A DNA stretch of 64,000 nt. Source: Flammeovirga sp. EKP202 (GTDB lineage: Bacteria; Bacteroidota; Bacteroidia; Cytophagales; Flammeovirgaceae). A program made the position numbers and the translations under genes. Positions 9,077 through 17,692 of this stretch are shown in pieces; position 1 is the first letter of the stretch, and each line of letters begins with the position of its first letter. A model generated the notes under the pieces. The model ran no database searches, was not told the DNA's origin, and saw nothing but the letters and a program-made list of their open reading frames with translations. The stretch lies in NCBI RefSeq assembly GCF_014534745.1, contig NZ_JACVVP010000032.1, forward strand, positions 1 to 64,000, written 5' to 3'.

Positions 9077-9985
9077 TTATAATTTCCATCGTATTCCTAA
9101 GCCTAACAAAGAAGGAATCAAAATATTGATACACCAAATCATTAATGCAGAAACTAATGCGGTATTAGGGTCCAATCCTAAGTATTCAAAAATATATAAA
9201 GTGGATAATTCTCTAATTCCTAAATCTAAAAAGCCACCTAAATTTGGAGATACTGTCTTAATCAAAAAGATCACTGGAACTATGATCAACAGAACTTGAA
9301 GAGAGATTATGGTGTCAATAGAATGTATGATGAAAATAAACTGTAAAGTAAAAACACAATAACGTACGAAACCTAAAACCGTTGTCGTAATCAACAACTT
9401 CAAGGTATATGCTTTGAGTATTAAAAAATAGCGTTCAAAAAAACGAATCACTTTTTCATTTTGAAGGGCTTGTCTCCCAATTACAATTAGAAATGGAAGA
9501 AAAAAGACAATTATCCCTAATAGCCAATACTCATGCTGAATTTTAATGATGTGATTTCTTAAGAACCAAAGTAAACAAGGAATACCAATCCAAAATGTAT
9601 GGATACCTTGAGTCAATTGACTAATAAAAAGTGCTCCTATAGATTGGTTTCTATCCACTGATTTGGGAATTGCCCAATATCTTCCTAAAGCATTCCCTAA
9701 GGTTTTTCCTGCTAAAAAAGACGCTCCTAAACCTGATAAGACACCTAACAAAGCATGAATAAAAGAGACTTCAAATAGTGGTTTTAATAATATCTGCCAC
9801 CTTTTAGACTCTAACATCCAATTTAAAGGCATCAGTATAAATGCTAAAGCTAAAAATACGGGAGATTTTATACTCACCTTTTCCCAAGGAGCATAAACTA
9901 AAAACTGATAAAGGGCATAAATAGCAAAAAGTACTGCAACGCCTTTAAGGCTATAACTTAATACTTTCTGATATTTTGCTACCAT
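9077..9985 (-). CDS. flippase-like integral membrane protein (lysylphosphatidylglycerol synthase TM-region family)
   Basis: About 302 residues when started at the ATG at 9985; an upstream in-frame extension to 10069 lies wholly inside the neighbouring gene and is not hydrophobic, so I rejected it. About eight hydrophobic segments, with conserved-looking glycines in LGVLSGLGASFLAGKTLGNALGRY and LIKTVSPNLGGFLDLGIRELSTLYIFEYLGL, resemble the UPF0104/AglD-like flippase family. The start overlaps the stop of the YfcC-type gene in ATGGTAG (7 bases), so the two are probably translationally coupled. Substrate unknown. Confidence 0.75.
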   Translation of the reverse strand: MVAKYQKVLSYSLKGVAVLFAIYALYQFLVYAPWEKVSIKSPVFLALAFILMPLNWMLESKRWQILLKPLFEVSFIHALLGVLSGLGASFLAGKTLGNALGRYWAIPKSVDRNQSIGALFISQLTQGIHTFWIGIPCLLWFLRNHIIKIQHEYWLLGIIVFFLPFLIVIGRQALQNEKVIRFFERYFLILKAYTLKLLITTTVLGFVRYCVFTLQFIFIIHSIDTIISLQVLLIIVPVIFLIKTVSPNLGGFLDLGIRELSTLYIFEYLGLDPNTALVSALMIWCINILIPSLLGLGIRWKL

Positions 9986-11355
9986 ATTCCTAAATACATT
10001 GGTCCTAATAATAAAATACCTGCGACTACCATGAGTATTACTAGAAGAGGCCCCATCCATTTCACCCAAACGTCGTAAGGTATTTTTGCAATGGATAAAA
10101 CGCCCATTGTCACACCGCTTGTTGGGATTATCAAATTTGTTAAACCATCACCAAATTGGAATGCTAATACGGCTATCTGACGCGAAATACCCAATAAATC
10201 ACTCAATGGAGCCATAATAGGCATGGTCAAAGCTGCTTGTCCACTTCCGGATGGCAAAAAGGTATTTAAGAAACTCTGAAACAAGAACATTGCTTCAATT
10301 GAAGCCACTTTAGGCAATCCATTTACAGCTGTAGCAATACTATTTAAAACTGTATCTATAATCTTTCCGTCTGAAGCGATAATTAAAATCCCTTTACAAA
10401 AAGCGACCACTAATGCAGCTGTCATCATTTCTTTGGCCCCTTTTACAAAACTGCCGTTCATCTTCTCCAAATTCACCCCACAGACCAAACAAGATACGAC
10501 ACCGATAGCAAAAAATAGTCCTCCGATTTCAATCATATACCATTCATACTTCGCAACGCCAATAACTAAAAGTACTATACCAAGGGAAAAAAGTAGAAGA
10601 ACGAGTATTCTTTGCCATGTCAAATTTACTTTTTCAGCGCTTTGTAAAGTTTGATCAGATCCTACACTCCCAGGTATCAAACTCTTTGATGGATCTGCGG
10701 AAATCATCAACACATAACGCATAATGTAAGCCACTCCAATTGTGGTAAATACTCCCCAAACAAAAATTCGGTATTGCCAACCACTAAACAACGGTACTTC
10801 TGCAATTGCTTGAGCGATACCAATAGTAAAAGGATTACTCACCGCACCTGCAAAACCTACTCCTGCTCCCACAAAGGGTATGGCTACTCCAACAATCGGA
10901 TCTAATTTCATGGCCTTAGCCATCGGAATCGTCACCAGAATAAAAACCAAAACTTCTTCTGACATACCAAAAGTTGCCCCTGCAATAGAGAATATTACGG
11001 TTATAAAAGGGATTACAATCTTTTTATAGAGCGTATGTTTGTTACTCCAATTGACCAAACCTTGTAAACCTGCCTCAATCGCTCCAGTACTGTTCATCAT
11101 TCCAAAAGCACCTCCTACTACAAAAATAAAGGCAATGATTTCTGAAGCAGAAATAAAACCTTTCAAAGGAGCAGTAAAAAAAGAAGTAATACCTTGCGGA
11201 GAAGCCTCCACTTCTTGGTAAGAACCGGGTACTAGAATATTTCTACCATTGAGTAGCTCTCTGCTGTATTCTCCTGCCGGAATAAGCCAAGTTAGACCAA
11301 TAAAAACTAATAGAATAACGGAGGCGATGACTAAAGTATCTGGAAGTTTTTTCAT
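9979..11355 (-). CDS. YfcC/DcuC-family carrier
   Basis: 458 residues with about twelve membrane segments. The N-terminus (DTLVIASVILLVFIGLTWLIPAGEYSRE), FVVGGAFGMMNSTGAIEAGL, GMSEEVLVFILVTIPMAKAMKLDP and the C-terminal LNTFLPSGSGQAALTMPIMAPLSDLLG are typical of the C4-dicarboxylate anaerobic carrier (PF03606) group, of which YfcC is the best-known branch. Transport of dicarboxylates or basic amino acids/peptides has been proposed for relatives; the substrate here cannot be told. First gene of a two-gene unit with the flippase-like protein. Inner membrane. Confidence 0.85.
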   Translation of the reverse strand: MKKLPDTLVIASVILLVFIGLTWLIPAGEYSRELLNGRNILVPGSYQEVEASPQGITSFFTAPLKGFISASEIIAFIFVVGGAFGMMNSTGAIEAGLQGLVNWSNKHTLYKKIVIPFITVIFSIAGATFGMSEEVLVFILVTIPMAKAMKLDPIVGVAIPFVGAGVGFAGAVSNPFTIGIAQAIAEVPLFSGWQYRIFVWGVFTTIGVAYIMRYVLMISADPSKSLIPGSVGSDQTLQSAEKVNLTWQRILVLLLFSLGIVLLVIGVAKYEWYMIEIGGLFFAIGVVSCLVCGVNLEKMNGSFVKGAKEMMTAALVVAFCKGILIIASDGKIIDTVLNSIATAVNGLPKVASIEAMFLFQSFLNTFLPSGSGQAALTMPIMAPLSDLLGISRQIAVLAFQFGDGLTNLIIPTSGVTMGVLSIAKIPYDVWVKWMGPLLVILMVVAGILLLGPMYLGIW

Positions 11356-11492
11356 TAAGAATAGGTTTCAAGTCAAATAGAACACAAACTTATCGAACAC
11401 AGAGTAAACAAACTAAAAAAAATCACTTTTATTAATGCGTAACATTGACTATTTTTCAAGAATAAATAAATATTACAATTACACATTTTAAA

Positions 11493-14063
11493 ATGAAAAT
11501 TAAAGAATTAGATGAAATTTTTGACGATTATGAAAGTTATAAAGCATTAGGAGAAGATAGTTATATAATTGGTGCTCAGCACCCTCAGAATTTTAAGCAG
11601 CATAAAAAATTTATTATTCCTTTATTTTATTTCGATGGTGAAGATTGGTTTAAGTTAGATATTAACAAATTAGGTGAATCCATATTTTTGGCGAGTGCGC
11701 CTTATACATTAACAACGGATTTTAAGTTAGAGGAATTAATAAAAGTTAAAGGTGTTAGACCCAATAAACAGCTCACAGATGATGATGAGCATAATAAGGA
11801 ACATTCTTTAACGAAACATATAACACACGCTGATCGCTTAAGTGCACTTTCAGAAGATCAATTATTAGAAATTTTCCCTGGTGAAATAGACTTTGAATTA
11901 CACCTGTTTCATCCAGATAAACATTATTATGACATCATCAACGAGGTGTATGTCGCTCAAGAACGTAAGTTTTTCGTAGAATCTAAAGATGGATTAATTT
12001 ACGGTCCTTTTGTAGGTGTTAAAACGAGTACTGAAGCCAAAGCAATCCGCTTATCAGCTACAGGTGTTCGTAAAAGTGTAGAAGCTTACAACCTACCATC
12101 AGAAGCTTTTCTGGAATTCAATATGCCGGAAGAAGGGCTAAAACGTAAGTTAGTCCGAAGCACGCATGATATTGAATACTATATTGAAGATACCGTTGAC
12201 TTTATCAGCCGACAAGATTTATTCAAATGGGCTGAAGAGCAATTGAATAAAAAGCAATCGTTAGAAGTAGCCGATAAAGTTTGGAAGGCAATCTCAAAAG
12301 ATAATGCCATTCACTCTTTTCAGGAGCGTTATCAACGTTTGGAGAAGCTTTTCCAAAAACCGCAGGAGAACCTGCAGTATCTTCAGCAATTCGTTACTTC
12401 TTTAGCTGAGAATGACTTTTTCAAAGCTAGTCTTGACTCACTTCAAAATGAGAAGCTGGAATTAGACAATTCCGTTGCTCAGCAGAAAAGAGAACGTGAC
12501 CTTGTCAGAAAAGAGACAGGACGTTTGCAGGAAGAAATGCAAGATCTTGAAGAAGGCATTAATAATTTGAAAGCCAATGAGCAGAAAATTAGAGAGAGTC
12601 TTCAGAAGGAAAGAGAGTTTGCCATCAACAAAGAAATTGAAGAAGGCTTATCCAAATTGGAAAAAGTACGCGAAGAACTTTCCGATCGTGCTGAAGCGAT
12701 TGAATTGGCCCACAATTTCGACAACCTTGCTCGTATCAATGAAGAAATTGATAATGCCAAGGAGATCAAACATAATTTAGAAATCTCAATTTCAGCCTTA
12801 AAAGAAGAGTTTGTAAAAGCTCAAGAAGATGCCGATACAGCGCTGAAGAATTTATTGAAAACCAAAATGCAATTGGACGTTTTCAGTAATGGTTCTGCCA
12901 ATTCAAAGAAGAACACTCCAGCGATTGAAGTATTGGACATCAAGGACTATAGAATTGAGAAACCAACTGCGATTACGACACTAAAGGAGTTATCGCAAAA
13001 GCTTCATAAGCGATTGGGACGTTTGGGGAGAAGTTATCCGGATCACTTCATTGCTAACTTACTGATCTCCATGCATCAAAACTCTTTAACGTTGCTTTGG
13101 GGCCCTCCAGGTTCTGGTAAAACGTCATTGGGTCGATACATGATCCAATCACTTACAAAAGCAGATCGTTACTCAGAGATTTCTGTCGCTAGAGGTTGGT
13201 CTTCACAAAAAGATATCATTGGTTTTGCTAATCCACTTTCAAAACGTTTTCAGAGAGCAAATACCGATTTGTATGACCTCTTAAAGCAATTGGACGGTGA
13301 ATTCAATAATTCTACTTACTTACAATCTCCAATGTCTTATTGTCTATTGGATGAAGCGAATCTTAGCCCTATTGAACATTATTGGGCTTCATTCTATTCG
13401 CTTACGGATTCTAAAGCACAATTAGACAAGGGATTAAAGATTTCATTAGGTAATAATGAATCGATTGAGTACGCCAACAATTTACGTTTCTTAGGCACAC
13501 TTAACCTAGATTCTACAACGGAGCAAATCTCTCCACGATTATTGGACCGTTGTCATATCATTAGATTGGATCTTCCAAGAAGTAATATGCCTTTGATCGG
13601 GTCTGAAATTATAATGCCTGAACCTTTTGAAATTCCATTTGACAACATTCGTTCATTGTTTGAGTTAAAAGATTTCAAACAAGAATTAGCTCCTGATCAA
13701 TTAGAATTTATTGATACAGAACTTGAAGAACGTTTCGAGCAAATTGCTTCAGAATTAAGAAATTTAGGTATTCAGATTAGTTTACGTACTCGAAAAGCAG
13801 TCATTGAATACTGTAATTTGGCTCACTCTGCTATGAATGAGCAATTCAGGCCATTGGATTATTGCTTAGCTCAAAGAGTATTCACAAGAATTAATCTTCA
13901 AGGTGCTGAATCTAGAGAAGGTATTAAAGCTTTATTAGAAATTGTAAAGAGCTTTGCTTTAAAAGATTCACACGCTGAATGGACCTTACAGAAAATGTTG
14001 GAAAGAGGCGGTAAAGAAGGCTTCAACCATCACTTCTACAATTATTTCTCAATAGATGGATAA
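11493..14063 (+). CDS. McrB-like AAA+ ATPase/GTPase with long coiled coil
   Basis: 856 residues. Three parts: residues 1-300 with no domain I recognise; about 310-460 a highly charged heptad-rich coiled coil; about 495-856 an AAA+ module. Walker A is GPPGSGKT (537-544), Walker B is YCLLDEANLSP (616-626), sensor/signature is GTLNLDSTT (668-676) and the arginine finger region is SPRLLDRC (680-687). The VARGWSSQKDIIGFANP stretch matches the McrB-type 'W..ediiG..np' element. The McrB signature MNxxD appears as LNLDS, the variant found in McrB-like motors outside the E. coli type. It starts 2 bases before the partner nuclease gene and shares its terminator, so the pair should form a type IV restriction-like complex in which this protein is the motor. 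Whether it hydrolyses GTP or ATP is unknown. Confidence 0.85.
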   Translation: MKIKELDEIFDDYESYKALGEDSYIIGAQHPQNFKQHKKFIIPLFYFDGEDWFKLDINKLGESIFLASAPYTLTTDFKLEELIKVKGVRPNKQLTDDDEHNKEHSLTKHITHADRLSALSEDQLLEIFPGEIDFELHLFHPDKHYYDIINEVYVAQERKFFVESKDGLIYGPFVGVKTSTEAKAIRLSATGVRKSVEAYNLPSEAFLEFNMPEEGLKRKLVRSTHDIEYYIEDTVDFISRQDLFKWAEEQLNKKQSLEVADKVWKAISKDNAIHSFQERYQRLEKLFQKPQENLQYLQQFVTSLAENDFFKASLDSLQNEKLELDNSVAQQKRERDLVRKETGRLQEEMQDLEEGINNLKANEQKIRESLQKEREFAINKEIEEGLSKLEKVREELSDRAEAIELAHNFDNLARINEEIDNAKEIKHNLEISISALKEEFVKAQEDADTALKNLLKTKMQLDVFSNGSANSKKNTPAIEVLDIKDYRIEKPTAITTLKELSQKLHKRLGRLGRSYPDHFIANLLISMHQNSLTLLWGPPGSGKTSLGRYMIQSLTKADRYSEISVARGWSSQKDIIGFANPLSKRFQRANTDLYDLLKQLDGEFNNSTYLQSPMSYCLLDEANLSPIEHYWASFYSLTDSKAQLDKGLKISLGNNESIEYANNLRFLGTLNLDSTTEQISPRLLDRCHIIRLDLPRSNMPLIGSEIIMPEPFEIPFDNIRSLFELKDFKQELAPDQLEFIDTELEERFEQIASELRNLGIQISLRTRKAVIEYCNLAHSAMNEQFRPLDYCLAQRVFTRINLQGAESREGIKALLEIVKSFALKDSHAEWTLQKMLERGGKEGFNHHFYNYFSIDG

Positions 14064-14065
14064 AT

Positions 14066-15766
14066 ATGGAGTTCAAAATTTTTCATATTCGAAAAGATAG
14101 TGCTCCACCTTACAATACAGAAAGAGAAGAGGTGCTCCCAATCGACGGTTTCCACGTCGTTTTAGAGCATCATTTCTATGAACTAGAATTTCATTATTTT
14201 GAACTTCCTGTCAGTACGGATGTTTTTATTGATGAAATTGAGGTCGATAAATCCCTTATTACTCACGACGAGCAAATCGGCATCGTCAAAGTAGGGTTAG
14301 GGCAACATTTCTCCAACCAATTAGGACATGCTACAGTAAAGATAGATCAAGATTCTTTTCAAGTTCGAGTAGATGCTTCTAAATTGAGTAGTGAGGATGC
14401 AGAAGGCATGATTACTTACCTTTACCGTAAGAATAAATCATTGATCCTCCAACTTTTCACAAAAGAAGAAGTAGGTGGAGAAAAGAACAATTCCACTATT
14501 AGTATGACTAGGCTTTCTCCTTTGGAGAAGTTTATCAACGAGATGGAAAACATTCTGCCAGCCTTAGCACATAGCCCAAGATACAGTACTATTCAAGACC
14601 GTGAAATCCAAGATTTTGCCACCGCTAATATTGATGAGCAAAGTATTGATTGGCTGTTAGAACATCTTGATGAATTGTATTTTGATGATTCACTAAAAGA
14701 TCATCCTGACGCCATTGAGATTGATGGGCAATACACTGTTATAGACAGAATTGATGCTCCAGTAATTAAAATGGAGTATGCAACTTATGAAAATGAGTGC
14801 ATTCTAGGAGGTTTCTATTGGGCGCGAAAACTTGTCGATGACCTTATTAGTCATATTGAAAGAATCAATGGGCAAAAAAGCCTTATTCAGAGTGAGGGAA
14901 GCGGATACGCCACTTTTGAATCGGCTCAAGTGATCATTAATGCTCAGGCTATTGAAGACGCACAAGACATTAGAACGAGGTTGTACAGATTGGAAAGGAA
15001 ATACATGCAACTTTTCCCCAATACGACACCTAATGTTCACCCTCCCCTTTTGACCAAGCGTTTTAGTTCAGTGAATGTCTATTCCAATATCTTCTTGAAT
15101 TTACTTCAGGTTTACAACCTTAAGTTAGATACTCAAAACGATACGGGAGCCGTTAAAACTTCCTTTCTGGATCAAATTTACGAGTTGTATACTTATTATC
15201 AGTTATATGATGCGTTGTTGGAATGCTTCAAGGACTTTAATTATAAATTGGAAATAAGCGACACTGAGGAAGGCGAATTTATCCCTAAGCGTGTTTCCAT
15301 ACAGCCAATTAATGGTAAATGGCAAATGAACCTACTCTATCAACCACAAATTGGTAGAGAACCAGGAGATACACACTTAGTATTGCATGGGAAACCACAT
15401 CGAGACAGTTTCTACTATACGCCTGACTTTGTATTGGAATACTGCGATCCTCACCTATCATTACGATATGGTATTTTGGATGCCAAATACAAAATGGCTA
15501 AAACAGTACTGGAACAAGATCTTAAGGAATCCTCTTTCAAATATTATACTTGCGTAAGGGTAATTGGAGAAAAAAGGGACCATCAGAAACCAGACTTCTT
15601 ATGGCTAATTTGTCCTAATGCATGCTATGGTCGTCCTGTATGGACCATGAATTATGATGATAATTTCTTACCGATTATCGGTATAGTGATGAATAATGCA
15701 GAGAGCAATGATCCAATCAAGCAAAGTATCAAAAAGATGATGCGAGAGTGGAATGTAGGAATTTAA
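14066..15766 (+). CDS. McrC-like PD-(D/E)XK nuclease subunit (DUF2357 / PDDEXK_7 type)
   Basis: 566 residues. The N-terminal 1-300 is a beta-rich then helical region resembling DUF2357; the C-terminal third is a PD-(D/E)XK nuclease. I see E373 in QIYELYTYYQL, D454 in YTPDFVLEY and the D-x-K pair D472/K474 in GILDAKYK, which is the expected spacing for an active nuclease of the McrC/PF04411 group. It follows the AAA+ motor gene with only 2 bases between stop and start, and the unit ends in a 17-bp terminator. Role inferred: the cleavage subunit driven by the McrB-like motor, acting on modified or invading nucleic acid. Target (DNA or RNA, modified or not) is unknown. Confidence 0.82.
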   Translation: MEFKIFHIRKDSAPPYNTEREEVLPIDGFHVVLEHHFYELEFHYFELPVSTDVFIDEIEVDKSLITHDEQIGIVKVGLGQHFSNQLGHATVKIDQDSFQVRVDASKLSSEDAEGMITYLYRKNKSLILQLFTKEEVGGEKNNSTISMTRLSPLEKFINEMENILPALAHSPRYSTIQDREIQDFATANIDEQSIDWLLEHLDELYFDDSLKDHPDAIEIDGQYTVIDRIDAPVIKMEYATYENECILGGFYWARKLVDDLISHIERINGQKSLIQSEGSGYATFESAQVIINAQAIEDAQDIRTRLYRLERKYMQLFPNTTPNVHPPLLTKRFSSVNVYSNIFLNLLQVYNLKLDTQNDTGAVKTSFLDQIYELYTYYQLYDALLECFKDFNYKLEISDTEEGEFIPKRVSIQPINGKWQMNLLYQPQIGREPGDTHLVLHGKPHRDSFYYTPDFVLEYCDPHLSLRYGILDAKYKMAKTVLEQDLKESSFKYYTCVRVIGEKRDHQKPDFLWLICPNACYGRPVWTMNYDDNFLPIIGIVMNNAESNDPIKQSIKKMMREWNVGI

Positions 15767-15792
15767 TTTCGAAACAATTGTTCTTTAAACAT

Positions 15793-15832
15793 AATTAAGG
15801 GTTAGACTACCATTTTAGTCTAACCCTTAATT
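15793..15832 (+). terminator. strong terminator after the McrBC-like pair
   Basis: A 17-bp perfect stem (arms 15793-15809 and 15816-15832, six-base loop) 26 bases past the nuclease stop, followed on the plus strand by ATTTC and on the minus strand by AT-rich sequence. Acts at least on the plus strand. Confidence 0.8.
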
Positions 15833-15864
15833 ATTTCATACTTTGTTAAGTAAGTAGTGCTTTT

Positions 15865-15938
15865 CGTCAATTCTCAATCACTCTTTCTACAAGCATTTAC
15901 AGGATCTACTTTCAAATTTCCTTCTTCCTCATTTTGTC
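15865..15938 (-). repeat. dispersed repeat, copy 2 (minus orientation)
   Basis: Read on the minus strand, about 74 bases starting GACAAAATGAGGAAGAAGG match the plus-strand segment 39301-39375 over nearly its whole length by eye, including the shared blocks TTTGAAAGTAGAT and TAAATGCTTGTA and the end TTGACGA. It has no ORF. It lies in the decayed region beyond the GH97 fragment. Confidence 0.7.
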
Positions 15939-16213
15939 CTAAAAATCACAAATAGGCGATAGCCTGATTTAGAGTGTAGTGATTTCTATTAGATCGATGA
16001 GGTATTCATCAACTGCTTTTCAAAACCTTTTACATCAGGTGGAATTTTTGCTTTGATAAGTGTAAATCTATTTTTTTTAGACCTAGTATATTAGCAACTC
16101 TATCAGTCTCTGAACTGACTAAATGTATCAGTTGAGTCCTATCTGTTTCTTTCAATACATTGTGTTCATTCTAGTTTAATACCATTGTGAATTCCAGCAA
16201 ATATTCAACATTA

Positions 16214-16402
16214 TCACCAACAATAATTGTTCTCCAAAGTGAAATTAAATACCCTGTAACGGAATGATATTCCATCATTAAATAATCTAAACTCTAACAC
16301 CAACTTATCTTTATTCTTTGTCAGTGCATTCCATTGTGAAGCATAATAGTTATTCACTACTTCTTTTTGGTTTTCCCAAATCATTTCCCATTTCTCATTC
16401 AT
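16214..16402 (-). pseudogene. remnant of a GH97 (SusB-like) glycoside hydrolase, N-terminal domain
   Basis: 62 residues bounded by in-frame stops on both sides. The peptide runs NEKWEMIWENQKEVVNNYY, then about 14 residues on, LVLEFRLFNDGISFRYRV. That is the well-known N-terminal signature of GH97 alpha-glucosidases (W-x-PVWGE ... IRNHYNEL ... FRxFNDGxGFRYE). GH97 enzymes are about 650-740 residues, so more than 90 percent is gone, including the catalytic barrel. Reading beyond the stops in all frames gives only short pieces I cannot assign. A SusB relic fits the starch-related genes elsewhere in the window. Confidence is for the family assignment of the fragment. Confidence 0.65.
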
Positions 16403-16750
16403 TGAGTGATAGAGACTTGTTTGATTTGCTCAAACTAGCTCAAATCAAATTGCTAAAGTGTTAAACTCTATGAAGGGGATCTCACCGAATGTTTCAACCT
16501 CTTTCAAAGACTTTTTATTACGTATCAAAGGTAAGATTGAAGATCATTCAAAAATGATAACCTTTACGTGGTCAGTTTAGTTTGAGTAAACAAGTTCACA
16601 GAGATGTCTCTTTAAAGATGGATGTAATACCATAGTTTGATAAAATAAGGAATGCATCAATTGGGTTTTACTTCGTGTTCGGAAAAAAAGGTAAGGCTGA
16701 TTCGTCTATTTTATGGATGTGTATATACAAAAAGAAAAAAAGGCACAAAA
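16403..16750. other. gene-poor decayed region
   Basis: About 350 bases with no ORF of useful length. On the plus strand a short broken frame (about 16470-16580, reading MKGISPNVSTSFKDFLLRIK) and neighbouring stop-riddled frames hint at a second decayed gene, perhaps a transposase, but nothing is specific enough to name. Together with 15840-16213 this makes about 1 kb of debris between the McrBC-like pair and the Lrp gene. Confidence 0.35.
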
Positions 16751-16809
16751 AATAAGAGTTAAAATAAAACACGGTAAATGAATTCCGCCTTTTATTTTAA
16801 CTCTTTATT
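16751..16809 (-). terminator. terminator after the Lrp-family gene
   Basis: AGAGTTAAAATAAAA-type arms around 16755-16769 pair with TTTTATTTTAACTCT around 16790-16804; on the minus strand a TATTTTTT tract follows. It begins about 35 bases past the lrp stop. Confidence 0.65.
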
Positions 16810-16842
16810 TTTTTCCAATTAGGTCTAATTCAAAAAAGATCG

Positions 16843-17346
16843 TTATACGATTTCTTCAGTCATATCAGACTCATCAAACGCTAATGGTCTGTTGAACTTT
16901 TCTTCTAGAGAGATGAAAGTTTCTGTTCTTGTAATCCCGTTGATGCTTTGAATTTTATCATGCAACACCTGACGAAGATGATTTGTATCGCGACAAGCGA
17001 TTCTAACAAAAATACTCCAATCTCCAGTAGTATAGTGTAAGTTTAAGATTTCTGGAATCTTAGCCAAATCCTCACACACTTGTTCGTATAAACTACTCTT
17101 TTCTAAATATATGCCTAGGAAGGACGTGATATCATACCCTAATTTTGAAAAATCAAGGTCCAAAGTTGATCCTTTGACGATACCCATCTTCTCCATTTTT
17201 TTCATTCTCACGTGCACCGTACCACCCGAAACGAAGATTCTTTCTGCTATTTCAGTATAAGGAGTCTTCGCATCTTTCAGCAATTCGGACAGAATTTTAA
17301 TATCCACGTGGTCAATCTCAGGTATTTTTTCCATTAGTTCTGCCAT
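16843..17346 (-). CDS. Lrp/AsnC-family transcriptional regulator
   Basis: 167 residues, usual length. N-terminal winged HTH at about 13-60 (DIKILSELLKDAKTPYTEIA, then VSGGTVHVRMKKMEKMGIV) and a C-terminal RAM/ligand-binding domain at about 75-150 (GIYLEKSSLYEQVCEDL, LHYTTGDWSIFVRI). Such proteins form octamers and respond to amino acids; the ligand here cannot be predicted. A single-gene unit closed by its own terminator. Its promoter must lie in 17347-17440 on the minus strand, back to back with a candidate plus-strand small RNA. Confidence 0.92.
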   Translation of the reverse strand: MAELMEKIPEIDHVDIKILSELLKDAKTPYTEIAERIFVSGGTVHVRMKKMEKMGIVKGSTLDLDFSKLGYDITSFLGIYLEKSSLYEQVCEDLAKIPEILNLHYTTGDWSIFVRIACRDTNHLRQVLHDKIQSINGITRTETFISLEEKFNRPLAFDESDMTEEIV

Positions 17347-17444
17347 TTTATTAAATCCACTTCATTAATAACCCAAATTTATTACAATTATTGAAAATAT
17401 GGATTAATAACTTTAAAAAGATTTCAAATTTTTGAAATATACAC

Positions 17445-17452
17445 TAAATTTG
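17445..17452 (+). promoter_or_regulatory. candidate Bacteroidota -7 promoter box TAAATTTG
   Basis: TAAATTTG matches the Bacteroidota sigma-A -7 consensus TAnnTTTG exactly. No clear -33 TTG at the ideal distance was found. It sits just upstream of a structured stretch ending in a plus-strand terminator, and no plus-strand protein gene follows. Confidence 0.4.
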
Positions 17453-17459
17453 TAGTTCA

Positions 17460-17604
17460 AATACAGAAAAGCTACGTCGAATTAGATGAAAATTCTAATA
17501 CAGACAGCAGAGGTGTAAATCCTCATAGCTTTAAGCATGTGTTTATTTTATGTGTTGTTTATTGGTTAAGGTTAAAGGTATGTGGATTTTCCGCATACCT
17601 TTTT
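17460..17604 (+). ncRNA. candidate small structured RNA with three-way junction and terminator
   Basis: Seen: AAAGCTA (17468-17474) pairs with TAGCTTT (17526-17532), enclosing ATTAG/CTAAT (17481-17485, 17495-17499) and GAGG/CCTC (17510-17513, 17521-17524) with a seven-base T-loop-like TGTAAAT. An 11-bp stem at 17575-17585 / 17591-17601 followed by TTTT forms an intrinsic terminator. A TAAATTTG promoter box lies at 17445-17452. No protein gene runs in this direction for 1.7 kb. It is not a tRNA: the anticodon-like loop lacks U33 and the arms are too short. It matches no riboswitch I know. Boundaries are approximate. Confidence 0.4.
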
Positions 17605-17626
17605 CATTTTAATCCAACAGCACAAA

Positions 17627-17656
17627 AAAAGTGTACCTCTTTCGAAATACACTTTT
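17627..17656 (-). terminator. terminator after the secreted-protein gene at 17693
   Basis: AAAAGTGTA (17627-17635) pairs with TACACTTTT (17648-17656), followed on the minus strand by a T-run. A second 9-bp stem, AGGTAAAGT/ACTTTACCT, lies between it and the stop codon. Confidence 0.75.
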
Positions 17657-17692
17657 CAGGTAAAGTACAAACACCTTACTTTACCTTTCCCT

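Noticed and set aside
9986-10069. Longer start for the flippase-like protein
   Set aside because: The extra 28 residues lie entirely in the carrier gene and are polar; the ATG at 9985 gives a normal membrane protein start.
16470-16690. Possible transposase remnant on the plus strand
   Set aside because: Short broken frames look protein-like but no transposase motif or terminal inverted repeats could be recognised.
17468-17532. A tRNA-like fold with 7-bp acceptor-like stem and T-loop-like arm
   Set aside because: Only 34 bases lie between the acceptor-like strand and the T-like arm, no D arm forms, and the anticodon-like loop lacks U33. Kept as a generic three-way junction.
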